Shown: positions 8,056-15,329, counted from the first letter of the stretch. The stretch: DNA of 26,412 nucleotides from DATKZB01 sp035528235 (GCA_035528235.1 DATKZB010000030.1:1-26412); one strand, 5' to 3'. Program-made: numbers and translations. Notes: a model not told the origin generated them from the sequence alone.

Positions 8056-9153
8056 TCAGACGTATTCCCAGTTCTTGAGCCACTGGTAATCGGGAGGCAG
8101 ACTGGCCCATGCGCTGTCCATGGCGGCGTCGAGTTCAGCCTTCTCGTTGGCGTCGAGTTTGCGGCGCTCCATGACGGCCTTGGCCACGTTGTCGACCTGG
8201 TGCTCGTTGATAAGGCCCGGGATGGGGGCCGTGAGGGTCGGGTTGCAGAGGATGTACCGGATGGCCAGGCGCGCCAAGCGGTCGGTATCGGGCGTGTGGA
8301 GCGGCGGATTGTCCCCCGCCTTCTTGAACTCGTCGTTGAAGAGCGAGTTCGAGGAGAACGGCTTGATGCCGAAGATGCCCACCTGGTACTTGCGGACGGT
8401 CTCGAAGAGGCTGTCGGTAGGCATCTCTTTGGTCTTGGCGTGGTAGGGGGTGCAGAAGGCGTCAACGACCTCGGGGTACTTCTCGATCATCCCCTTGATG
8501 TGGTCGCGGTGGTGCGAGGAGAACCCGGTGAATCGGACCTTGCCCTGTTTCTTGGCCTTGGCGAGGGCCTTCATCATCTCCTCGACCTCGGCGTCGGTGT
8601 GCTGGTTGCTCTGCTCGTGCATGGTGATGCGCCACAGGTCGGCGTAGTCGATCCCGGCGTCTTTCAGGCCCCACTCGAGGGTCTCCATGAGTTTGGCCTC
8701 GGTGCGGAACTCGGCGATGCGCATCTCGCGCTGGTACCACGAGCAGGCCAGGTACATCTTGTCGCGTCGTCCCTTGATGGCCCGGGCGTAGGTCTTGACT
8801 TCCTCGATGGTGCAGGCGTCGATCCAGTTGATGCCGCGCTCCATGCACCGGGTGACGACGTCGTAACGGTTCTTCTGGAAGTCGGCGTTGTTGATGTCCT
8901 GGGTCAGCCAACCGACCTTGCCCTCTCCGGCGGCGACCTTCTCGATGCGTTTCCAGTGGCCTCCCATGGCCACGGCCGAGACGACCATGCCCGTCTTGCC
9001 ACAGGGCCGGTACTCCATGTTCTCGTTGTAGTTGATGATCTTGGCCTTGTCGGCCGCCGACAGTTTCGAGGCGGCCATGCCGGCCGCCACGCCGGCCGCC
9101 GCTGCGGCACTGGTCTGCACGAACTGCCGCCGAGTCACTTTTCTGCCCGCCAT
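8056..9153 (-). CDS. Tat-exported aldo/keto reductase family protein
   Basis: A 365-residue protein; the ATG at 9153 is preceded by AAGGAGAA, while the longer open frame upstream is non-coding. MAGRKVTRRQFVQTS and an Ala-rich stretch form a Tat signal. The TIM-barrel pattern of aldo-keto reductases is clear: YRPCGKTGMVVSAVAMGG at the first strand, CMERGINWIDA, YADLWRITMHEQ, KVRFTGFSSH, FGIKPFSSN and TAPIPGLINEHQVDN. Of the usual Asp-Tyr-Lys-His tetrad, Asp112 and His179 are present, but the Tyr position appears to be Glu117 and the Lys position Ser138 (alignment by eye). The enzyme may therefore not be a normal NADPH-dependent carbonyl reductase. It has its own TTGACA-containing promoter and leads a unit with ThuA and a tetraheme lipoprotein, pointing to periplasmic sugar or carbonyl redox chemistry. 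Confidence 0.88.
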   Translation of the reverse strand: MAGRKVTRRQFVQTSAAAAAGVAAGMAASKLSAADKAKIINYNENMEYRPCGKTGMVVSAVAMGGHWKRIEKVAAGEGKVGWLTQDINNADFQKNRYDVVTRCMERGINWIDACTIEEVKTYARAIKGRRDKMYLACSWYQREMRIAEFRTEAKLMETLEWGLKDAGIDYADLWRITMHEQSNQHTDAEVEEMMKALAKAKKQGKVRFTGFSSHHRDHIKGMIEKYPEVVDAFCTPYHAKTKEMPTDSLFETVRKYQVGIFGIKPFSSNSLFNDEFKKAGDNPPLHTPDTDRLARLAIRYILCNPTLTAPIPGLINEHQVDNVAKAVMERRKLDANEKAELDAAMDSAWASLPPDYQWLKNWEYV

Positions 9154-9196
9154 GGTTCGTTCTCCTTGTTCCCCGGTTCCGGTGGCCTTCCGTGGC

Positions 9197-9225
9197 ACTC
9201 TACGCCTGCCGCGGCACGGTGTCAA
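9197..9225 (-). promoter_or_regulatory. Sigma70-like promoter for the aldo-keto reductase unit
   Basis: On the minus strand a perfect TTGACA (9225-9220) is followed after exactly 17 bases by TAGAGT (9202-9197, 4 of 6 consensus). Initiation near 9190 would leave a leader of about 37 bases carrying the AAGGAGAA ribosome site. It lies in the 149-bp gap after the tetraheme gene at 9303, so the aldo-keto reductase, ThuA and tetraheme (1) genes probably form an independent transcription unit. Confidence 0.6.
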
Positions 9226-9302
9226 CCCCCCAAAACCACGCCCGCCAGGATGCGGCGCTGATAGCACCGCCCCTAGAGAGAAACCCCGCCGGCGCCCGCT
9301 TG

Positions 9303-9779
9303 TTACGGGGTACCTGGATCGGCGGCCGCCTGGCCGGGCTCCTGCTGGGATGGCGTGGCCTCCGCCTCGATGAGCCGGTGTTGGCCGTGGCACTGGGTGC
9401 AGGTTCGGCGGTCGGCCGGGTTGGGCTTGGCGGCCTCGGCCTGATGGGTCTCATTGCGACCGTGCTTGGTGGGGCTGTGGCACGTCAGGCAGAAAACCTT
9501 CATGGCGGCGATGCCGCGCGGCGTGAAGTCGGGCTTGGCCTTGGGGCCGTCGTCCTGCGCGTGGAGCGGACTGAGGCCGTGGCAGCGGGCGCAGGCGATC
9601 TGGTTTCGCTCGTGAATGAGGCTCAGTTCGTCTTTCTGGAACTCGGCGTGGCACTCGTAGCAGGTCTTGTTGGCCACGGGGGCGCTGGTCTGACCGCCCG
9701 TCGGAAAACAGGAGAGCGACAGACCGGCGCCGGCCAGGATCAGCAGCACCGCCGGGAGGGCCTTGCGTAGGATAGTCAT
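9303..9779 (-). CDS. Tetraheme cytochrome c lipoprotein (2)
   Basis: A 158-residue protein. The N-terminus has Lys/Arg, a hydrophobic run (ALPAVLLILAGAGLSLSC) and a lipobox-like Cys at residue 24, so the protein is probably a lipid-anchored envelope protein. Four CxxCH motifs stand at residues 40, 63, 97 and 127 (CYECH, CARCH, CLTCH, CTQCH). The intervals 23, 34 and 30 nearly equal the 23, 33 and 29 of tetraheme (1), and both end their heme region with CHGxHRLI, so the two are paralogues. This copy lacks the long Pro-rich tether. It begins only 12 bp after the stop of the DUF1080 gene and must be co-transcribed with it. Probable role: electron carrier partnering periplasmic sugar oxidation; the partner is not shown by the sequence. 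Confidence 0.88.
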   Translation of the reverse strand: MTILRKALPAVLLILAGAGLSLSCFPTGGQTSAPVANKTCYECHAEFQKDELSLIHERNQIACARCHGLSPLHAQDDGPKAKPDFTPRGIAAMKVFCLTCHSPTKHGRNETHQAEAAKPNPADRRTCTQCHGQHRLIEAEATPSQQEPGQAAADPGTP

Positions 9780-9791
9780 CGCTGGCGCTAC

Positions 9792-10451
9792 CTATTTCTT
9801 GGGTTTCGCGGGGGCCGGTTCAGTGGGTTTGTCGTCGGGCTTCAGGGGGCGGATTTCGATCCGCTTCAGGGTGATCTTCATGCCCTTGAAGCCGTCGCCG
9901 CCGTGCACCTGGATGCCCACGGGGCCCTTGGCGTGAGTCTTGTTGTGGCAGTCGCCGACCTTGTGGCCGTTGAGCCACAGGATGAGATGGTCGCCGTTGG
10001 CGTAGACCTGGCCCTCGTTCCAGTCGTCGCGGTTCTCCAGTTTCTCGTCGAGGTTCTGCGTGATGAAGGTCTTGGGGTACCCCGGCATGTACAGCGTGCC
10101 GCTGAAGCCGACGGGGTTTGTGTACTTCAGGATGTCGTACTGGTACTGCCCGCGGAACCAGATGCCGGTGTTGGCCGGCCAAGCCACCTTGTAGGTGAAC
10201 CGGAGTTCAAAATTGCCCCACTCCTTCTCGGTGAACAGGTCGCCGCCGTTGCCGTCGGTCTGCGTGCCCACCAGGCACCCGTCCTCGACCTTCCAGATGG
10301 CCTTGCCGCTGGGCTTCTTCCAGCCCTCGAAATCCTTGCCGTTGAATAGCGGTGTCCACCCCTTTGCACCCTCGGCTTCTTTGGCGATGGCGAGGCCGGC
10401 GAAGGCCACGACGGCTCCCAGGCACATGGCGGCAATGGCGCACAGTTTCAT
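9792..10451 (-). CDS. DUF1080 family protein (3-keto-glycoside hydrolase-like), secreted
   Basis: A 219-residue protein with GAAAGGA upstream of its ATG. A Sec signal peptide (MKLCAIAAMCLGAVVAFAGLAIA) precedes a single jelly-roll domain. GWTPLFNGKDFEGWKKPSGKA-type opening, IWKVEDGCLV, FELRFTYKV, NTGIWFRGQYQYDI, NEGQVYANGDHLILWLNGHKV and the closing IEIRPL are characteristic of DUF1080 (Pfam '3-keto-disaccharide hydrolase', PF06439). Characterised relatives cleave glycosidic bonds of 3-keto-sugars made by a partner dehydrogenase. The C-terminal 20 residues are Lys/Pro-rich and probably disordered. It starts its own unit from a sigma70-like promoter and is followed 12 bp later by a tetraheme lipoprotein. 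Family assignment is firm; hydrolase activity for this protein is inference. Confidence 0.92.
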   Translation of the reverse strand: MKLCAIAAMCLGAVVAFAGLAIAKEAEGAKGWTPLFNGKDFEGWKKPSGKAIWKVEDGCLVGTQTDGNGGDLFTEKEWGNFELRFTYKVAWPANTGIWFRGQYQYDILKYTNPVGFSGTLYMPGYPKTFITQNLDEKLENRDDWNEGQVYANGDHLILWLNGHKVGDCHNKTHAKGPVGIQVHGGDGFKGMKITLKRIEIRPLKPDDKPTEPAPAKPKK

Positions 10452-10525
10452 GGCAGCGGGTCCTTTCGTCCTCTGGTATCCAAACGTCAGTCGTGTTGCG
10501 GCATCGGCGCAACCGGCCGGCGGCC

Positions 10526-10554
10526 ATCCTAGACTCCGCCGCCGCGATAGTCAA
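10526..10554 (-). promoter_or_regulatory. Sigma70-like promoter for the DUF1080 unit
   Basis: Minus-strand TTGACT (10554-10549, 5 of 6 consensus), a 17-base spacer, and TAGGAT (10531-10526, 4 of 6). It sits in the 108-bp gap after the alcohol dehydrogenase stop codon, about 75 bases upstream of the DUF1080 ATG. The hexamers resemble those at 9197-9225. Confidence 0.5.
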
Positions 10555-10559
10555 GCACC

Positions 10560-11579
10560 CTACAGGTCGATGAAGACCTTCATGCTCTCTGGGCCGCTCG
10601 AGTCGATGAAACGGTAGGCCTCCAGGTACTCCTCCAGCGGGAAGTGCCTCGAGTCGAGCGGCTCGGTCCGGACCTGGCCGGCGGCGATCCACTCGACGGC
10701 CTGCACGTAATCCGGCCGCCGGTACATGAGCGACCCGACCAGCCGCAGTTCGTGCTCGCAGACGCTGGCCATGTCGATGCGCGGCCGCTGGCCGAAGACG
10801 CCCAGCACCAGCACCGTGCCGCCCTTGTCGATGGCCTCGATGGCCCCCGCCACGGCCTTCTCGGACCCGGCGCACTCGAAGGCCACGTCGAAGCCCTCGT
10901 TGCCGAAGGCCCGCCGCGCGGCATCGGTCAGCGGCTCGGTGTCGGCCCGCGAGACGGCCTGGGCCCCGCACTGCAGGGCCAAGTCGAGGCGGAAATCGCT
11001 CAAGTCGGTCACGAGCACCTTCGCCGCGCCCCGGCACCGGCACGCCTGGCTCACGAAGTTGCCGATGGGCCCGGTCCCGAGGACGACGACGTTGCGGCCC
11101 TTCAGGTCGCCTGCGCGGCCGGTGGCGTGGACCGACACGGCCACCGGCTCGACGAACGCGCCCTGCTCGAACGTGAACGTCTCGGGCAGCGGCACGATCT
11201 TGTCGGCCTCCGTCACGGCCAGGTCCTGCGCCACGCCGGGCGCCTGAAAGCCGCGCACCTTCAGACCGTCGCAGATGTGATAGTCGCCGCGCCGGCACGC
11301 CCGGCACACGCCGCACGTCTCCTGCGGCGTGGCGGTTACCTTCTGCCCCGGCGCGAGGCCCGCGACGCCTTCACCGACGGCCTCGACCAAGGCCGAGAAC
11401 TCGTGGCCCTGGACCACCGGGTACGGCGTGAAGGGGTGGTCGCCGTGGTAGACGTGCACGTCGCTGCCGCAGACGCCGATGCGCTGGACTCGCATGAGCA
11501 CCTGCCCCGGCCCCGGCGACGGCGGGGCGACGTCGCGGAGTTCGATGACGCCGGGTTGAGTCATGACGGCCTGTCGCAT
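10560..11579 (-). CDS. Zinc-dependent alcohol dehydrogenase (sorbitol/threonine dehydrogenase-like)
   Basis: A 339-residue cytoplasmic protein; the ATG at 11579 follows GAAAGGG, with a second in-frame ATG five codons later. The catalytic zinc site is complete: Cys37 in GVCGSD and His59-Glu60 in GHEF, with Glu144 as the possible fourth contact. A structural zinc site is given by Cys89, Cys92, Cys95 and Cys103. The NAD(P)-binding fold begins at GTGPIG (168-173). This is the medium-chain dehydrogenase pattern of polyol and sugar-alcohol dehydrogenases (sorbitol, L-threonine, galactitol types), reversibly oxidising a secondary hydroxyl to a ketone. Upstream of DUF1080 on the same strand but with its own spacing and a promoter between them, it may reduce a keto-sugar released by the cluster. 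The substrate is not determinable. Confidence 0.92.
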   Translation of the reverse strand: MRQAVMTQPGVIELRDVAPPSPGPGQVLMRVQRIGVCGSDVHVYHGDHPFTPYPVVQGHEFSALVEAVGEGVAGLAPGQKVTATPQETCGVCRACRRGDYHICDGLKVRGFQAPGVAQDLAVTEADKIVPLPETFTFEQGAFVEPVAVSVHATGRAGDLKGRNVVVLGTGPIGNFVSQACRCRGAAKVLVTDLSDFRLDLALQCGAQAVSRADTEPLTDAARRAFGNEGFDVAFECAGSEKAVAGAIEAIDKGGTVLVLGVFGQRPRIDMASVCEHELRLVGSLMYRRPDYVQAVEWIAAGQVRTEPLDSRHFPLEEYLEAYRFIDSSGPESMKVFIDL

Positions 11580-11602
11580 CGTATGGCCCTTTCGTATATC
11601 GT

Positions 11603-11739
11603 GCGCGCGCCGACACTCGCGCGCCCGGCAAGCGTGTTAGCCGCGGGGCTTGCCCCGCGCGTTACAGCAACACGCGCCCGGCAAGCCGGGCGGCTAACAC
11701 GACCTCGCGCGTCAACACGCGCGCGCCGACACTCGCGCG
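11603..11739. repeat. Inverted pair of REP-like units flanked by 21-bp direct repeats
   Basis: GTGTTAGCCG at 11634-11643 is mirrored by CGGCTAACAC at 11691-11700. Inside lie two hairpin cores, GGGGCTTGCCCC (left) and GCCCGGCAAGCCGGGC (right). A 21-bp sequence ending in GACACTCGCGCG occurs in direct orientation at 11603-11623 and 11719-11739, on either side of the pair. The right unit is identical over 30 bases to the reverse complement of the array unit at 6242-6271. The structure resembles the paired, oppositely oriented units of enterobacterial BIMEs. It lies between the alcohol dehydrogenase start and the stop of the HzsA-like gene. Confidence 0.8.
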
Positions 11740-11753
11740 TCAACGGCGCGCCG

Positions 11754-14126
11754 TCAAAACGTCCGGCCGAAGTCGCGCTGCTGAGGCACGGGCACGCCGC
11801 CGGGCATGTCCATGCGAGGTTTGGCGTCGAGGGCTGCCTTGCCGGCCTCGATGGCTTTCAGCATGGCCGCGTAAACGGGGTCGGCGGTGTCCTTGAAGAC
11901 CGGCGGCGCCTTGCCGTTCTTCTCCTTCGTGAGGCCCATCCCGCCGGCCTCCTTGGCGAGGTGGGCGTTCAGCACGCGGCTGAACTCGGGCCGCGTCAGG
12001 TTAATGCGCGCGTGCGAGCGGCTGCCCTTGCCGAGTGCGTCGTGGCACGAGGCGCAGCGGGCCTTATGGATGCCGGCGAGGTCCTGGAACCAGGGCTCCG
12101 GCGCGCGGCGGCCGTTCTCGAACCGTCCCCACGCGTCGCGCCCGCCGAGGGTGTGCGGGCGGGTCATGTCCCAGGTGCCGTAGTAGGGCACGTTGGCGTC
12201 GATCCAGGTGTAGACGCGGCGGCGGCTCTCGTCGTCCATCTTGACGCCGTCCCGCACGGCCTCAATGTCCTTGTTGAGTTTGCTTACGTACGAGCCGGTG
12301 GCCAGCGGCGGGAAGTTGCCCGTCGGGCCCGGGTTGATGTGGTACCGCTCGACCAGGCCGGGCCGGAAGACCAGCGACTCGAACCCCATGTTGAAGAGGC
12401 GGGTCTTGTCGCCCGAGAGGTCGATGCGGCCTTTGGGCGCCCGGCCGCTGTGGCACCGGACGCAGTACTTGTCGAGGACCGGCTGCACCTGCCGGGCAAA
12501 ATCGACCGGCCCGGCGTCCCACGGCGGCGGCGCGATGCGGTCGGGGCCCCGCTGGAGCCGCCTGGCGATGCCCGTTCCGCGCGGCGGCACCTGGGTCCGC
12601 GGTTCGTGACAGCCGATGCACCCCTGCGTCTCGCCGGCGGTTATCTGCGTGACGGTGCCCATGCGCCGCACTTCCTTGCCGGCGGCATCGAGCGCCTGGA
12701 AGTAAAGTTCCACGCCCGCCGGCGCCACGAAGTACGCCGACCCGTCCTCGTCGACCGGCACCGTGCCCCAGTTGTACTTGACGTAATACGTGCCCTCGCC
12801 GATGGCGGGGTAGTGGTCGGAGTAGCGGGGGCCCTCGGTGTTGTACTTCTTGGGCACCTGCGACATGACGCGAAGCGCCTTGACCTGGCCTCGCGCCACC
12901 CCCTTGTCCAGAAGGCCCTGGTACACGTCGACGACGAAGAACGCGCCCTCGCCCCGGGGTTCAGGCGGCACGTTGCCCGGCACCCGGCTGGGCAGGGGCC
13001 GCGGCCGAAGCGGCACGGGGTTGAAGCACGACGTCTTCGGGTCATCGACCAGCGGCGTCTTGCGGCCCTGGGTGTCCATGAGGAAGAGGCGGTACCGCTG
13101 CGGGCCGCCCTCCATCGGGCCGCCGTAACTGACGAGCAGCAGGTCCTCGTCAATCGGCCACGGGTCGGTGTACGACCAGGGGTAGAGTGTGTCGCCCGGC
13201 CCCCAGTTGGTATCGCGCCAGGTCTTGCCGACGGTGGGCGTGTACGGGACCTCGGGCGTCAGGTTGGTTATCGCCTTGGGGTTCTCCAGGCCCAACCTTC
13301 GGTCGATGATACCGATGGCCCCCAGCGGCGGATGGTGGTGCGCCGCCATGGTGAACACCACCTTGTCCGTGCCGGGTATCTGCTTGGCGCCGTACATGGC
13401 GTTCGGGACCGTCAGCGTGTTGCCATAGAAGAGTTGGACGCGCGTGCCGTCGGGGTTGATGGTCCAGAGGGCCTCGGTGCAGAAGATGTTCTTGTCCTGG
13501 TACTCCCACCGGGTGAACAGGATGGATCCGTCGTCCATGACGTAGGGCGTCGTGTCGCACAGGGAACTGTATTCGAGGCGGCGGAGGTTCGAGCCATCGG
13601 CGTCCATGACGTACAGCGCGGCCGCCAGAAAGTCCTGGCAGAGCGAGAACGACTCGACGCGGGTCGAGTTGAAGACGATCCGCCCGTCGGGCAGGCACGC
13701 GGGGCTGACGTCGTGGTACCGGCCGTGGGTCAATTGCCGCAGGCCCGTGCCATCGAGGTTGATTTCCCAGATGTGGAACGAGTCCTGGCGCTCGCGTACC
13801 TTCCGCTTGTAGGCGAAGAGGAGTTTCCGCGCGTCGTACGAGGGGCTCATGTCGAAGATGAACCCCGCGGGGTCGTCGAAGACGGTCCGCACGCCGGCCT
13901 CGGGGTGGGCCGGGTCGAAGACGGCGATGGCCGACCCGACGCCGGTCATCCGCGCGAGCATCGTGGCGTTTGTGCCGCGAAGGCCTCCCGCCTGCCGCTT
14001 GATGAATGCCACCGGCGGACACCGCGAGACGTCCGGGCCTCCGGCGGTCTCGGCGGCCGCTGCGGCGCCGACGAGCCACGCGGCCGATACGAGGCATAGA
14101 AGGATGCGTGTCGTGGCGTGCTGCAC
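11754..14126 (-). CDS. HzsA-like beta-propeller protein with three heme-c motifs, secreted
   Basis: A 790-residue protein. The start is a GTG preceded by GAGGAC; a Sec signal (RILLCLVSAAWLVGAAAAA) follows. Residues of about 40-400 hold PD40/TolB-like propeller repeats: SPSYDARKLLFAYK, HIWEINLDGTGLRQLTH, DGRIVFNSTR, LYVMDADGSNLRRL, DDGSILFTRWEYQD. The C-terminal half carries CIGCH (503), CVRCH (555) and CASCH (691). GCIGCHEPR after a beta-rich domain is the signature that gets planctomycete proteins annotated as HzsA-related, and the order propeller, middle heme domain, C-terminal heme domain matches the hydrazine synthase alpha subunit (about 800 residues), although that has two hemes. No HzsB/C genes are visible, so this is not evidence of anammox. 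Probable role: periplasmic redox or binding protein of unknown substrate. Confidence 0.85.
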   Translation of the reverse strand: MQHATTRILLCLVSAAWLVGAAAAAETAGGPDVSRCPPVAFIKRQAGGLRGTNATMLARMTGVGSAIAVFDPAHPEAGVRTVFDDPAGFIFDMSPSYDARKLLFAYKRKVRERQDSFHIWEINLDGTGLRQLTHGRYHDVSPACLPDGRIVFNSTRVESFSLCQDFLAAALYVMDADGSNLRRLEYSSLCDTTPYVMDDGSILFTRWEYQDKNIFCTEALWTINPDGTRVQLFYGNTLTVPNAMYGAKQIPGTDKVVFTMAAHHHPPLGAIGIIDRRLGLENPKAITNLTPEVPYTPTVGKTWRDTNWGPGDTLYPWSYTDPWPIDEDLLLVSYGGPMEGGPQRYRLFLMDTQGRKTPLVDDPKTSCFNPVPLRPRPLPSRVPGNVPPEPRGEGAFFVVDVYQGLLDKGVARGQVKALRVMSQVPKKYNTEGPRYSDHYPAIGEGTYYVKYNWGTVPVDEDGSAYFVAPAGVELYFQALDAAGKEVRRMGTVTQITAGETQGCIGCHEPRTQVPPRGTGIARRLQRGPDRIAPPPWDAGPVDFARQVQPVLDKYCVRCHSGRAPKGRIDLSGDKTRLFNMGFESLVFRPGLVERYHINPGPTGNFPPLATGSYVSKLNKDIEAVRDGVKMDDESRRRVYTWIDANVPYYGTWDMTRPHTLGGRDAWGRFENGRRAPEPWFQDLAGIHKARCASCHDALGKGSRSHARINLTRPEFSRVLNAHLAKEAGGMGLTKEKNGKAPPVFKDTADPVYAAMLKAIEAGKAALDAKPRMDMPGGVPVPQQRDFGRTF

Positions 14127-14238
14127 GGGTCCTCGGTTTCTGGGCTCTCCACCGGCCGCGGCGGCGCCGATGGTGCGGCATCGTCTGTTTCAACCCGCGC
14201 GGCAGGCCAAGGTGCCGCGCGGGTCGCCGGGCGGACCC

Positions 14239-14267
14239 TTGACGCGCGCCGGCGCCGCGTCGATACT
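14239..14267 (+). promoter_or_regulatory. Sigma70-like promoter for the epimerase gene
   Basis: TTGACG (14239-14244, 5 of 6), a 17-base spacer and GATACT (14262-14267, 4 of 6) lie in the 213-bp divergent gap between the HzsA-like and epimerase genes. Initiation near 14274 would give a leader of about 65 bases to the GTG at 14340. Confidence 0.45.
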
Positions 14268-14339
14268 GCCCGTGGCGCCGCGACGGTCGGGCATGCCGCG
14301 CGGGCGGGCAGCATGGTCCGGACGGGAAAGGGCAGGGCG

Positions 14340-15329
14340 GTGAAAGTCCTCTACATCGGCGGGACGGGCGAAATCTCGACGGCGTGCGTGTGGCACAGCA
14401 TCGAGGCGGGGCACGACGTGGCCATTTACAATCGCGGTCGCACCGACGAACCGCTGCCGGAGGGCGTCCGGCGGATTGTCGGCGACCTTTCGGACGAGAC
14501 CGCCTACGCCGCGCTCGGCCGCGAACACTTCGACGTCGTCTGCCAGTTTCTGGCGTACGACCCGGCGCAGGTCCGGCGCGACGCCGAGGTCTTCGGCGGC
14601 CGCTGCGGCCAGTACGTCTTCATCTCGTCGGCGTCGGCGTACCAGAAACCGCCCGCGCACTACGTCGTGACCGAAGACACGCCGCTCGTCAACCCCTACT
14701 GGGCCTACAGCCGGGCCAAGGCCGAGATGGAATCGTACCTCATGGGCCGGCACGCCGACGGCGGGCTGCCCGTCACTATCGTGCGGCCCAGCCACACGCA
14801 CCGGACGCGGTTCCCCGGCGGCATCGCCGGCGGCGACGATTGGGCGTGGCGGATGCTCAGTGCCAAGCCCATCATCATCCACGGCGACGGCACCAGCCTC
14901 TGGACGCTGACGCACAGCGCCGATTTCGCCGTCCCGTTTGTCGGTCTGTTCGGCAAGAAGAAGGCGCTGGGCGAGGCGTTTCACATCACCCGCCACATGG
15001 AATCGTATTCATGGGACCGTATCGTGACCGAGGTGGGCCGGGCCCTGGGCGTCGAGCCGCGCATCGTCCACGTGCCGACCGATACGCTCGTCCGGTACAA
15101 CCCCGATTGGGCCGGGCCCCTCCTGGGCGACAAGGCATGGTCGGTCATGTTCGACAACACCAAGGTCATGGCGGTGGCGGGTGAGTTCCGATGCCGCGTG
15201 TCGCTGGAGGAAGGCATGTGCCGCGCGGCCGAGCATTACCGTAAGCGCGCTGCCGCGTACCGGCCGGACGCCCAGCGCCACGCCCTGCTCGACCGCATTG
15301 CCGCCGAGCAGTCAGCCCTGGGGGCGTGA
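14340..15329 (+). CDS. NAD(P)-dependent epimerase/dehydratase, extended SDR
   Basis: About 329 residues from the GTG at 14340, chosen because GAAAGG lies eight bases upstream and the Rossmann strand begins at once (KVLYIGGTGEIS). An ATG at 14313 would add nine residues. The dinucleotide motif is G7-x-x-G10 with Ser13 where the third Gly normally stands, seen in a subgroup of planctomycete and actinobacterial relatives. The active site has FISSASAY with a catalytic Ser and Tyr123-x-x-x-Lys127 in YSRAK. TIVRPSHTH and the HSADFAVPF segment are substrate-domain elements of UDP-sugar epimerase-like proteins. It is cytoplasmic and probably acts on a nucleotide sugar or a free sugar; the substrate is unknown. 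It is transcribed away from the HzsA-like gene and converges on DUF2961. Confidence 0.88.
   Translation: MKVLYIGGTGEISTACVWHSIEAGHDVAIYNRGRTDEPLPEGVRRIVGDLSDETAYAALGREHFDVVCQFLAYDPAQVRRDAEVFGGRCGQYVFISSASAYQKPPAHYVVTEDTPLVNPYWAYSRAKAEMESYLMGRHADGGLPVTIVRPSHTHRTRFPGGIAGGDDWAWRMLSAKPIIIHGDGTSLWTLTHSADFAVPFVGLFGKKKALGEAFHITRHMESYSWDRIVTEVGRALGVEPRIVHVPTDTLVRYNPDWAGPLLGDKAWSVMFDNTKVMAVAGEFRCRVSLEEGMCRAAEHYRKRAAAYRPDAQRHALLDRIAAEQSALGA

Noticed and set aside
10644..14099. A 1151-codon open frame on the + strand
   Set aside because: It lies wholly opposite the alcohol dehydrogenase and HzsA-like genes and shows Arg/Gly/Val/His-rich composition with no motifs; it is a product of high third-position GC.
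11754..14126. Evidence of anammox (hydrazine synthase)
   Set aside because: Only an alpha-subunit-like architecture is present, with an extra heme motif; no beta/gamma subunits or hydrazine dehydrogenase occur here, and such homologues are common in non-anammox planctomycetes.
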